Part shown: positions 42,332 to 49,625 of the stretch, piece after piece
Layout of the letters: each line of letters starts with the position of its first letter
Position numbering within the stretch: position 1 is the stretch's first letter
Source: Catenuloplanes atrovinosus
Lineage (GTDB): Bacteria > Actinomycetota > Actinomycetes > Mycobacteriales > Micromonosporaceae
Assembly: GCF_031458235.1 (NCBI RefSeq)
Contig: NZ_JAVDYB010000001.1
Location: 6,266,501-6,330,500 of the forward strand
Length of the DNA stretch: 64,000 nt
Direction of reading: 5' to 3'
The notes under the pieces: model-generated
Databases searched by the model: none
What the model saw: the letters and a program-made list of their open reading frames with translations, nothing else
Told to the model about the DNA's origin: nothing
Program-made: the position numbers and the translations under genes

Positions 42332-43039
42332 TCAGACCACGGTGACCGGGTGGCGGAGGTCACCCGTGACGGGCGTCACCGGTGGTGCCGGAGCCTCGGC
42401 CGGCGGGATCAGATGCGCCAGGATCTCGGCGGCCACCTCGTCCTCGGTGCCGTCGCCGTCGATCAGCACGAACGAGTCGTGCTCCGGCAGCGAGGCGTAG
42501 GAGGCGGAGGCGCGGGTGAGGTACTCGATGGTCTCGTGGTCGGTGCCACGCGCCTCGATCCGCCGGTACGCCGCACCCGGGCTCACCACCAGCAGGAACG
42601 TGACGTCCGGGGCGGGGAACAACCGGTACGCGAACCGGGCCAGCCGCTCCTCGCGACGGCCCCGGCCGAGCTGGGTGCGGATGCTGGCGTACTGGCAGTA
42701 GCTGTACCGGTCCATCACCGCGATGTGCCCGGAGCGGCGCGAGCGCACCAGCGCGCGGGCGATGGCGAGCCAGCGGAGCACCGACTCCACCACCGGCCAG
42801 CCGTGCCGCCCGAACAGGCCCTGCGCGTCGCCGGCGCCGAGCCGCTGGGCGATCCGGCCGAACCAGGCCCGGCCACCCGCGTTCTGCTGGTAGGTGGCGG
42901 GCAGCCCGGCCGCGGTGAGTGCGTCCGCGAGCCGGTGGGCCTGGGTGGTCTTGCCGGACCCGTCCACGCCGATCAGCGCGATGGTTCGGGGACGGCGTCC
43001 CCGGCGGTCACCGCGTGCGGACTCAATGATCGGCGTCAT
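42332..43039 (-). CDS. Thymidylate kinase-like P-loop kinase
   Basis: 235 residues. The P-loop IALIGVDGSGKTTQAHRLADAL is at about 20-41. MDRYSYCQYASIRTQLGRG corresponds to the DR(Y/F) motif of dTMP kinases, and the LID-like region follows at PDVTFLLVVSPGAAYRRIEARGTDHETIEYLTRASASYASL. The family makes dTDP from dTMP. This copy is more diverged than a housekeeping Tmk, which normally has DRY-x-x-SS-x-A-YQ, so it could act on another nucleotide or nucleoside. Cytoplasmic. It probably shares a transcript with the RpiR gene; divergent from the SigF-type gene with about 225 bases between. Confidence 0.85.
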   Translation of the reverse strand: MTPIIESARGDRRGRRPRTIALIGVDGSGKTTQAHRLADALTAAGLPATYQQNAGGRAWFGRIAQRLGAGDAQGLFGRHGWPVVESVLRWLAIARALVRSRRSGHIAVMDRYSYCQYASIRTQLGRGRREERLARFAYRLFPAPDVTFLLVVSPGAAYRRIEARGTDHETIEYLTRASASYASLPEHDSFVLIDGDGTEDEVAAEILAHLIPPAEAPAPPVTPVTGDLRHPVTVV

Positions 43040-43264
43040 ACCCGGACACGGTAGCGAGTCCAGGCATCTTTTCGCTGAGAGTCATTGCGCGCCATATACG
43101 TCTTTTCCGCTCAAAACGGGTTACGGGAGGTTGGGCGCCCCTCATCCATTCGGCTGGATTTCCGCTGGCCGTACGGACTAAAATTATTTGCCGTACGCGA
43201 AGCGATCCCCGCTGCCGCCCCGGCCGGGGCCCGGCGACCACAATCCCTCCACGGGGAGGCGATC

Positions 43265-44026
43265 GTGACACCCCCGGAACGCCGACGACACGCCGCCCAA
43301 CTGCTCGCCACGCTGTCCGAGATGCCACCGAGGCATCCGGACCGCGCCCGCGTGCGCGCGGAGGTGATCGAGGCGTGGCTGCCGCTCGCGCATCACCTGG
43401 CCAACCGCTTCGCCGGCCGCGGCGAGCCCAGGGAGGACCTGGACCAGACCGCGATCGTCGGGCTGATCAAGGCGGTCAACCGGTACGACCCGGACCGCGG
43501 CGTGGAGTTCGTGGCGTACGCGATCCCGACCATCGCGGGCGAGATCAAGCGACACTTCCGCGACCGGTGCTGGGACGTGCGGGTGCCGCGCCGGCTCCAG
43601 GAGCTGCGCGCCGCCACCTCGGACGCCACCACCGCGCTGACCCAGGCCCTGGGCCGCTCCCCCACCGTGGCGGAGCTGGCCGCGCACCTGGGCCGCGGCG
43701 AGGAGGAGATCCTGGAAGGGCTGGAGGCGTCCCGGGCGTACAGCGCGGTCTCGCTCTCCACGCCGGCCGGCGAGGGCGAGACCCCGCTCGGCGACCTGCT
43801 CGGCACGGAGGACGAGGAGTTGGAGAGCGCGGAGCTGCGGGTCGCGCTCGGGCCCGCGCTGGCCGCGCTCGACCCGCGCGAGCAGCGCATCCTCACGCTT
43901 CGGTTCTACGGCAACCTGACCCAGTCGCAGATCGCGGAGCGGATCGGCATCTCGCAGATGCACGTGTCCCGGCTGCTGGCCCGGGCGCTGTCCACGTTGC
44001 GGGGGCAGCTGTCGGACGAACTCTGA
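43265..44026 (+). CDS. SigF/SigB-family stress sigma factor
   Basis: 253 residues from the GTG at 43265 (GGGGAGG upstream); the open frame extends back to 43085 but without a ribosome site. Region 2 is LPLAHHLANRFAGRGEPREDLDQTAIVGLIKAVNRYDPDRGVEFVAYAIPTIAGEIKRHFRDRCWDVRVPRRLQELR, the diagnostic block of the SigB/SigF/SigG group. Regions 3 and 4 are TQALGRSPTVAELAAHLG and LDPREQRILTLRFYGNLTQSQIAERIGISQMHVSRLLARAL. These factors serve osmotic/oxidative stress and spore development in actinobacteria, usually under an RsbW-type anti-sigma, which is not adjacent here. Confidence 0.94.
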   Translation: MTPPERRRHAAQLLATLSEMPPRHPDRARVRAEVIEAWLPLAHHLANRFAGRGEPREDLDQTAIVGLIKAVNRYDPDRGVEFVAYAIPTIAGEIKRHFRDRCWDVRVPRRLQELRAATSDATTALTQALGRSPTVAELAAHLGRGEEEILEGLEASRAYSAVSLSTPAGEGETPLGDLLGTEDEELESAELRVALGPALAALDPREQRILTLRFYGNLTQSQIAERIGISQMHVSRLLARALSTLRGQLSDEL

Positions 44027-44126
44027 GCCGGCGCGAGCGGTCCGATATGCCGGATTCCCGGGGTGTGAACCGGCATCTCGCCGGGTAGGTGGAGATGACA
44101 CCGCCACACACCGACGGGAGATCGCC

Positions 44127-44750
44127 ATGCCGTACCGGGTGGACGCCGGGCTCGTCAACACGCTCAAGCGCGTCGCCGCCATCTTCAAGCAGGCCGACGT
44201 GCCGTTCGCGCTGGGCGGAAGCTTCGCGGTGTACGCGCACGGCGGCTACTCCAGCGACCACGACGTGGACTTCATGATCCGCGAGCAGGATGTGGACCGC
44301 GCGCTCGAGGAGCTGACCGCCGCGGGCTTCACCAGCGAGCGGCCGCCGGAGGACTGGCTGGTCAAGGTCTACGACGACGGGCGGATGGTGGATCTGATCT
44401 TCCGGCCGGTGGAGACGCCGGTGACGGACGAGACGCTGGCCGACTCCGTCGTGCGGCCGGTCGACGCGATCCAGATGCCCTGTCTGTCCGCGACCCAGCT
44501 GATGGTGCACAAGCTGCTCAGCTTCTCCCAGCACTACTGCGATTTCGCGCGCGGCCTGCCGGTCGCCCGCTCGCTGCGGGAGCAGATCGACTGGGCGCGG
44601 GTACGCCGGGAAACGGCGGACTCGCCGTACGCGGAGGCGTTCCTGGTGCTCCTGGACCGGCTCGACGTGGTGCCCACGGAGGAGTCGGAGACGCCGGACC
44701 CGGAGTCAGAGGGCCAGCGCGGCACGCTCCGCCTCGCCGCCACTCAGTGA
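44127..44750 (+). CDS. Nucleotidyltransferase-fold protein
   Basis: 207 residues with GGGAG before the ATG. The polymerase-beta-like nucleotidyltransferase motif is at the N-terminus: FALGGSFAVYAHGGYSSDHDVDFMI, with Gly30-Gly31-Ser32 and the acidic pair Asp46-Asp48. A third acidic site is likely at VDLIFRPV. The remainder is helical (SATQLMVHKLLSFSQHYCDFARGLP, then EQIDWARV). Related proteins include AbiEii/MNT-type toxins or antitoxins and aminoglycoside nucleotidyltransferases. No HEPN partner is seen, so a toxin-antitoxin role is not supported. It is followed by the BON-like gene 15 bases downstream. Confidence 0.85.
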   Translation: MPYRVDAGLVNTLKRVAAIFKQADVPFALGGSFAVYAHGGYSSDHDVDFMIREQDVDRALEELTAAGFTSERPPEDWLVKVYDDGRMVDLIFRPVETPVTDETLADSVVRPVDAIQMPCLSATQLMVHKLLSFSQHYCDFARGLPVARSLREQIDWARVRRETADSPYAEAFLVLLDRLDVVPTEESETPDPESEGQRGTLRLAATQ

Positions 44751-44765
44751 AGAGGGTGATAGCAC

Positions 44766-45047
44766 GTGACACAGCATCATGCGGACATCGCGACCAACCG
44801 GCCGCTGGACGAGTACGTCGAGGCCGAGGTGCAGCGCATGCTCACCGAGGACGGGCGGGTGGCCGAACAGGGCCTCACCGTCTCCCGGCGCGAGCACACG
44901 CTGATCCTCTGCGGTGACGTGGAGAGCGTGCAGCGCCGCGACGAGATCGTGCGGCTGATCAGGGAGCAGTTCCCCGGCATCGACCTGTCGGTGGACATCG
45001 GGCTCACCCGGGCGGGGGCCCCGGCAGAGGCGGAGGAGCTGTCGTGA
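44766..45047 (+). CDS. Small BON-domain-like protein
   Basis: 93 residues from a GTG with GAGGGTG upstream. The pattern resembles a BON domain without signal peptide: DEYVEAEVQRMLTEDGRVAEQGLTVSRREHTLILCGDVESVQRRDEIVRLIREQFPGI, with the central Gly of the LxGxV motif (LCGDV). BON domains bind lipids or modulate stress-related channels; here it is cytoplasmic by sequence. Its stop overlaps the metallophosphoesterase start (GTGA), so the two are translated together. Confidence 0.78.
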   Translation: MTQHHADIATNRPLDEYVEAEVQRMLTEDGRVAEQGLTVSRREHTLILCGDVESVQRRDEIVRLIREQFPGIDLSVDIGLTRAGAPAEAEELS

Positions 45048-45805
45048 TCCGGATCGCGGCCGTCGGCGACGTGCACATCGACAAGGACGTGGTCGGGCGG
45101 TACCGGCCCGCGCTGGAGGAACTGCCGGACCGGGCGGACGTGCTGCTGCTGGCCGGCGACCTGACCCGGCACGGCACCGAGGACGAGGCGCGCTGCGTCG
45201 CCACCGAGTTCGGCGGGCTCGGCGTACCGGTGATCGCGGTGCTGGGTAATCACGACCACCAGTCCGACCAGCCGGACGCGGTCACCCGGGTGCTCACCGA
45301 CGCGGGCATCACCGTGCTGGAGGGCACCGGGACCGTGCTGGACTGCGGCGGCACCCGGCTGGGCGTGGCCGGCGCGAAGGGCTTCGGCGGCGGGTTCGCC
45401 GGCCGGTGCGCCAGCAACTTCGGCGAGCCCGAGATGAAGGCGTTCGTCGGCACCACCGAGCGGATCGCGGACCGGCTGGGCGAGGCGCTGCGCGCGCTGG
45501 ACTGCGACGTGAAGGTCGCGCTCACCCACTACTCGCCGGTGCCGGACACGCTGGTCGGCGAGCCGCTGGAGATCTACCCGTTCCTGGGTTGCTACCAGCT
45601 CGGACGCGCGATCGACTCGGCCGGCACCGCGCTGGCGCTGCACGGGCACGCGCACCACGGCACCGAGCGCGGCACTACGCCGGGCGGCGTCCGGGTGCGC
45701 AACGTGGCCCACCCGGTGATCAAGCAGGCGTACAGCGTCTACCACCTGCTCGGCGACGACGCCGAGGAGAGCGAGCCGGGCGCGCTGGTCCACGCCGGAC
45801 AGTAA
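45044..45805 (+). CDS. Calcineurin-like metallophosphoesterase
   Basis: 253 residues, GTG start overlapping the previous stop. All family motifs are present: GDVHID (about 8-13), LLLAGDLTRHG (about 35-45), VLGNHDHQ (about 66-73), THYSPVPD and HGHAHHG near the C-terminus. It hydrolyses phosphoesters with a dinuclear metal centre; substrates range from cyclic nucleotides to phosphoproteins and none can be assigned. It ends the nucleotidyltransferase/BON/phosphoesterase unit and is followed by an intrinsic terminator. Cytoplasmic. Confidence 0.93.
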   Translation: MIRIAAVGDVHIDKDVVGRYRPALEELPDRADVLLLAGDLTRHGTEDEARCVATEFGGLGVPVIAVLGNHDHQSDQPDAVTRVLTDAGITVLEGTGTVLDCGGTRLGVAGAKGFGGGFAGRCASNFGEPEMKAFVGTTERIADRLGEALRALDCDVKVALTHYSPVPDTLVGEPLEIYPFLGCYQLGRAIDSAGTALALHGHAHHGTERGTTPGGVRVRNVAHPVIKQAYSVYHLLGDDAEESEPGALVHAGQ

Positions 45806-45821
45806 GACGCCGATCGATGCG

Positions 45822-45846
45822 AAAGGCGGCCTACGGGCCGCCTTTT
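45822..45846 (+). terminator. Intrinsic terminator
   Basis: AAAGGCGGCC, loop TAC, GGGCCGCCTTTT: a near-perfect 10-bp GC-rich stem ending in a T run, 16 bases after the metallophosphoesterase stop. Confidence 0.92.
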
Positions 45847-45898
45847 CGCTGCTCACGGCGATGTTTTGGATTTTCCGGCGTCGGGTACAGAACTGGTC

Positions 45899-46051
45899 AT
45901 GGGTGCTTTCGATACTCTTCTGTGGATCCTGGCAGTGGTGCTCGTGGTCGCCGGCGTCGTCTCGCTCGTCCGGCGGCAGATTCTCTGGGGAATCGTCCTG
46001 ATCGTGGTGGGCCTGCTGGTCGGGCCGTTCGGCGTCAGCATCTTCACCTAG
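45899..46051 (+). CDS. Small membrane protein (GPGG-motif family, GPFG variant)
   Basis: 50 residues from the ATG at 45899, nearly all membrane-embedded: LLWILAVVLVVAGVVSLV (about 6-23) and ILWGIVLIVVGLLVGPFGVSIF (about 27-48). The layout matches the small actinobacterial membrane proteins ending in GPGGVSIF. Here the third residue of the motif is Phe, giving GPFG. The family's role is unknown. Earlier in-frame start at 45866 is less likely because the conserved part begins at MGAFDTLLW. Confidence 0.82.
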   Translation: MGAFDTLLWILAVVLVVAGVVSLVRRQILWGIVLIVVGLLVGPFGVSIFT

Positions 46052-46304
46052 GCCGCCCCGCGTGATGAATCCCCCCGCCCGTCACACACCGGGGTCGTCG
46101 CATAGACCGGAGTCCTCCCCGACCGTCCGGTCCACCGCGACGACCCCGGCTTCACGTCCGTGACCTGCGTCGATATGGGCTAGACCCCGTCCGGGTAGGA
46201 CGGACGTGATGTGCGACGGCGGCGTGCGGCGGTGTGACTGAATCGTCGGCCGAGCGACCCGGATGTCCGAGCGGGTCCCATTCGTGCCGAGGTGCCCGTA
46301 CGCG

Positions 46305-47216
46305 ATGGCCGAAGTCCACCACTTCACACACGGGGCGTTCAACCCGATCGTCTCCTTCCTGCTGGCGTTCCTGGGCTCGCTGCTGGGCCTGGCCTGCACC
46401 GTGCGCGCCCGCGAGTCGCACACCCGAGGCCGGCGCGCGCGCTGGCTGATGATCGCCGCATTCGCGATCGGCGGCGCCGGCATCTGGCTCATGCACTTCA
46501 TGGCCATGCTCGGCTTCGACGTGCCGGACAGCCCGATCCGCTACGACCTCGGCCTCACGCTGGCCAGCGCCGCCATGGCCGTCGGCACGGTCGGCTTCGG
46601 CCTGTTCGCCGTCGGCTTCGGCCCGCGTACCCCGCAGCGCATCCTGATCGGCGGCGTCCTGACCGGCGCCGGCGTGGTCGCGATGCACTACACCGGGATG
46701 CGCGGCATGCGCGTGGCCGGCGTCATCCACTACGACCCCGCGCTGGTCGCCGCGTCCTGCGTGATCGCGGTGGTCGCCGCCACCGTCGCGCTCTGGTTCA
46801 CCGTGACGATCAAGGGCTGGGGCCCGATCATCGCGGCCGCCGCCATCATGGGCGTCGCGGTCACCGGCATGCACTACACCGGCATGGCCGCGATGCGCGT
46901 CGAACTCTGGAACGACGGTCGCGGGCACGTCGCGGGCCTCTCCCCGTACGTGCTGCTCATCCCGATCACACTGCTGGCCGCGGCCACGCTGATCGGCATG
47001 GCGTTCAGCGGTCTTCAGGCCATGATGCAGGAGGAGTTCGCCGCGGGCACGCCCATCGCGGCCCCGTCCCCCGGCCGGCACGGCGCCCACGCGGAGCAGA
47101 CGTGGTCCATCCGCGAGACCGAGCCGGTCATCCCGCCCGCGGCCGCGGTCGACCGGCTCGCCACCTCATCCGCGGCAGCGGCCGCCACCGCCGGCGCCAG
47201 CCGCGCCCGCACCTGA
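46305..47216 (+). CDS. MHYT-domain integral membrane sensor
   Basis: About 303 residues from the ATG at 46305 (MAEVHHFTHGAFNP); an in-frame ATG at 46263 would add 14 residues. Seven membrane helices with the three hallmark repeats: WLMHFMAMLGF, VVAMHYTGMRGM and VTGMHYTGMAAM. The His, Met and aromatic residues of these repeats are proposed to bind copper and sense gases (O2, NO, CO). No output domain such as GGDEF or LytTR is fused. The C-terminal 80 residues are a low-complexity cytoplasmic tail. Monocistronic, ending before the IS110 element. Confidence 0.93.
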   Translation: MAEVHHFTHGAFNPIVSFLLAFLGSLLGLACTVRARESHTRGRRARWLMIAAFAIGGAGIWLMHFMAMLGFDVPDSPIRYDLGLTLASAAMAVGTVGFGLFAVGFGPRTPQRILIGGVLTGAGVVAMHYTGMRGMRVAGVIHYDPALVAASCVIAVVAATVALWFTVTIKGWGPIIAAAAIMGVAVTGMHYTGMAAMRVELWNDGRGHVAGLSPYVLLIPITLLAAATLIGMAFSGLQAMMQEEFAAGTPIAAPSPGRHGAHAEQTWSIRETEPVIPPAAAVDRLATSSAAAAATAGASRART

Positions 47217-47255
47217 ACCCGACTCCACCGGCACCTGCCCCGTTACCTTTTTGAT

Positions 47256-47272
47256 CAACCCCTTCGGGGTTG
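47256..47272. terminator. Hairpin after the MHYT gene
   Basis: CAACCCC pairs with GGGGTTG across TTC (47256-47272). It is short but perfect and lies at or just outside the IS110 left end. Its direction is unclear because the T tract lies upstream on the plus strand. Confidence 0.4.
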
Positions 47273-47274
47273 CT

Positions 47275-48712
47275 TGGTCGCTCGGCCCGGTATGGCTCTT
47301 GCCCCCTGTCGTACGCATGATCCGGGGGGTGTTGCCGCCGGTCCGGGTGGCGTCGACGGACCGCTGATAGGGACCCGGCCGCCCCGCACGCCAGGGGTTG
47401 GTCTCTTCGTAACGTGGGTGCCGGCAGTTCGACGCCCGACCCGTGACCAGGCTCTGTGACCTGCGGTGGAAGGTAGTCGGTGTTCAACGAGTACGACGTG
47501 TTCCTCGGGCTCGACGTCGGCAAGAGCGACCATCACGCGGTCGCTCTCGACCCCGGCGGGAAGCGGCTGCACGACGCGCCGCTGCCGAACACCGAGAAAC
47601 GCCTGAAGACCCTGTTCGGCAAGCTGTCCAGGCACGGGCGAATCTTGGTCGTGGTCGACCAGCCTGCCTCGATCGGCGCTCTGCCGGTCGCGGTCGCCCG
47701 CGCGACCGGCTGCCAGGTCGCCTACCTGCCCGGCCTGGCGATGCGCCGCATCGCCGACCTGCACCCGGGCACCGCGAAGACCGACGCCCGGGACGCCTTC
47801 GTCATCGCCGACGCCGCCCGGACCCTCCCACACACCCTGCGCCGGGTCGACACCGGCGACGAGGCCCTAGCCGAACTCGAAGTCCTGATCGGCTACGACG
47901 ACGACCTCGCCGGCGAAGCCACAAGGGTCAGCAACCGCATCCGCGGCCTACTCACCCAGATCCACCCGCCACTGGAACGCGTCCTGGGCCCGAAGATCGC
48001 CCACCCGGCGGTGCTGGAACTGCTGTCACGATGCGGCGGCCCGGCAGGCCTTCGCCGGACCGGCCGCGACGACCTCGCCGCGATCGCCGCGGCCAAGGCA
48101 CCGCGGATGGGCGACCGGCTCGTCAAGGCCGTCCTGGCCGCATTGGACGAGCAGACCGTCACCGTCCCCGGCACGACCGCAGCCGAGACGGTCCTGCCCA
48201 GGCTCGCCGACAACCTCCGTCAGGTGTTGCAGCAGCGTGACCAGGTCGCCGACGAGGTCGAACGGATGCTCGATGCCCACCCTCTCGCCAAGGTCCTGAC
48301 CTCGATGCCCGGCATCGGCGTCAGGACCGGCGCCCGGATACTGCTCGAAGTCGGCGACGCCACCGCGTTCAAAACCCCAGGCCACCTCGCCTCCTACGCC
48401 GGCCTCGCCCCGGTCACTCGGCGCTCCGGCAGCTCCATCCGTGGTGAACACCCGCCGAAGGCTGGAAACAAGCAGCTCAAACGCGCATTCTTCCTCGCCG
48501 CGTTCGCGTCCCTGTCCCACCCGCCCTCACGCGCCTACTACGACCGGAAACGGGCCGAGGGCAAGAAACACAACGCCGCGATCATCTGTCTCGCCCGCCG
48601 CCGCGCCGACGTCCTACACGCCATGCTCCGCACCAAAACCCCCTACCAGGCGAAAACTTCCGAGGAAGCCAGCCCTGAGGCTTGACGAAACCCATAGGGA
48701 CACCCCCCCCCG
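47275..48712 (+). mobile_element. IS110-family insertion sequence
   Basis: A single complete IS110 transposase gene with about 200 bases of structured non-coding DNA to its left (from about 47275) and a short right end after the stop (CTTGACGAAACCCATAGGGACACC at 48682-48706, split here only by the line). IS110 elements have no terminal inverted repeats, so the exact ends cannot be set by eye. In this family the left non-coding end of the IS110 group gives rise to the bridge RNA that pairs with donor and target DNA. Confidence 0.8.
47480..48685 (+). CDS. IS110 family transposase (bridge-RNA-guided recombinase)
   Basis: 401 residues from a GTG at 47480. The N-terminal RuvC-like DEDD domain starts FLGLDVGKSDHHAVALD (Asp12), continues VVVDQPASIGALPVAVARATGCQVAYLPGLAMRRIADLHPGTAKTDARDAFVIADAAR and ends about residue 160. 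The C-terminal Transposase_20 domain has LTSMPGIGVRTGARILLEVGD and FLAAFASLSHPPSRAYYDRKRAEGKKHNAAI, in which the Ser of the SHPPSRAYY region is the expected nucleophile. Full length with no frameshift, so the element is potentially active. It acts with a bridge RNA from its own left end. Confidence 0.95.
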   Translation: MFNEYDVFLGLDVGKSDHHAVALDPGGKRLHDAPLPNTEKRLKTLFGKLSRHGRILVVVDQPASIGALPVAVARATGCQVAYLPGLAMRRIADLHPGTAKTDARDAFVIADAARTLPHTLRRVDTGDEALAELEVLIGYDDDLAGEATRVSNRIRGLLTQIHPPLERVLGPKIAHPAVLELLSRCGGPAGLRRTGRDDLAAIAAAKAPRMGDRLVKAVLAALDEQTVTVPGTTAAETVLPRLADNLRQVLQQRDQVADEVERMLDAHPLAKVLTSMPGIGVRTGARILLEVGDATAFKTPGHLASYAGLAPVTRRSGSSIRGEHPPKAGNKQLKRAFFLAAFASLSHPPSRAYYDRKRAEGKKHNAAIICLARRRADVLHAMLRTKTPYQAKTSEEASPEA

Positions 48713-48746
48713 CCCGCCGTGGCCTTGAATCCGTCCCGACCCGACT

Positions 48747-48790
48747 TTCCCGCTTCCGGCGTGGTCGCGGTCCGCATGCTCCCGCGGGCA
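48747..48790 (+). repeat. Dispersed element, copy D (core)
   Basis: TTCCCGCTTCCGGCGTGGTC then TCCGCATGCTCCCGCGGGCA, matching the first 44 bases of copies A and C. Forms an imperfect inverted repeat with copy E 210 bases away. Confidence 0.75.
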
Positions 48791-48960
48791 CCGGTCGGCC
48801 GTGGCCGGCCTCCCTGCCGGAGCCGCGGTGGTCCGGAAGAGCGGGCGTGACGCATGCCGGTGTGGTCGCCGTGCGTGAAGGTGGGCGCGGCGGCGAACTC
48901 GGGCACCGCGGGAGTCGCGGGGTCTCGGTGACCACACGGACACCGGCTCCGACCGGCGGA

Positions 48961-49047
48961 CCGGAGCGGAGCGCCAGCGGAGTCGGAGGGGAGCCGGAGG
49001 TTTGCCCGCGGGAGCATGCGGGCCGGACCACGCCGGGAGCGGGAAAG
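48961..49047 (-). repeat. Dispersed element, copy E (inverted, long)
   Basis: On the minus strand this reads TTCCCGCTCCCGGCGTGGTC, CCCGCATGCTCCCGCGGGCA, then TCCGACTCCGCTGGCGCT and CGCTCCGG, the same full word order as copy A 24.8 kb away. Downstream on the plus strand the similarity to copy D extends to about 49058. Confidence 0.75.
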
Positions 49048-49101
49048 TCCGGGTCCGGGACGCATGCCGTGGGCCGCGCCGGGTGGGAAGCGGAAGACGG
49101 G

Positions 49102-49596
49102 TTAGTTCATGGACCAGATGGCGGCGTTGAGGGCGGTGGCGTAGGTGACCCAGAGCAGATATGGGACGAGGAGCAGCGCGGCGAGGGTGGAGATGCGGCG
49201 GAAGAGGGCGGTCACGGCGGCGATGGAGAGCCAGAGCAGGATGATGTCGATCAGCGCGAGACCGTACTGGCCGGCGCCGAAGAAGAGTGGGGTCCAGACG
49301 GCGTTCAGGCCGAGCTGGACGGCGTAGACGGTGAGCGCGGTGGTCCAGCCGGCGCGGCGCCAGGCGAGCCAGCCGGAGAGCGCGATCATGGCGTAGAGCA
49401 CGGTCCAGACCGGGCCGAAGAGCCAGTCCGGCGGGGCCCAGGCGGGCTGGGCCAGCGAGTTGTACTCGGCGGCGGTGCCCTGGACGCCGAGGCCGCCGAT
49501 CGCGGCGGTGACGAACGCGGCGGCGGCGAAGCCGGCCAGGGCGAGCCACTGGCCGGGTCCGTGGTGCGTGCGGTGGTGTGCGCTCAGCGTGGACAT
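49102..49596 (-). CDS. tspO: TspO/MBR family protein
   Basis: 164 residues from the ATG at 49596. Five membrane helices and Trp-rich loops of the TspO/peripheral benzodiazepine receptor family: LAQPAWAPPDWLFGPVWTVLYAMIALSGWLAWR (WaPP.wlFgpvWt..Y block, about 50-83), then YAVQLGLNAVWTPLFFGAGQYGLALIDIILLWLSI and PYLLWVTYATALNAAIWSMN. It binds porphyrins and helps to regulate tetrapyrrole or stress signalling. A short N-terminal leader rich in His precedes helix 1. Monocistronic. Confidence 0.93.
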   Translation of the reverse strand: MSTLSAHHRTHHGPGQWLALAGFAAAAFVTAAIGGLGVQGTAAEYNSLAQPAWAPPDWLFGPVWTVLYAMIALSGWLAWRRAGWTTALTVYAVQLGLNAVWTPLFFGAGQYGLALIDIILLWLSIAAVTALFRRISTLAALLLVPYLLWVTYATALNAAIWSMN

Positions 49597-49625
49597 GAGG
49601 ACATGGATTCCCGCTGGAGGCGGCG

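Larger units (their letters stand above)
48686..49101. other. Intergenic region with inverted repeat pair beside IS110
   Basis: About 415 bases. After the IS right end (to about 48712) there is a poly-C tract, then copies D and E of the dispersed element in opposite orientation bounding 48738-49058. No gene is supported. The frames open across it are by-products of base composition. Confidence 0.6.

Noticed and set aside
44127-45047. MNT/HEPN-type toxin-antitoxin module
   Set aside because: The nucleotidyltransferase is followed by a BON-like protein, not a HEPN protein with R-x4-6-H.
47255-47833. Minus-strand frame across the IS110 left end
   Set aside because: It crosses the element boundary and is antisense to the transposase, with no family resemblance.
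48682-49101. Additional gene between IS110 and tspO
   Set aside because: Frames here are open only because of composition. The region is occupied by inverted copies of the dispersed element.
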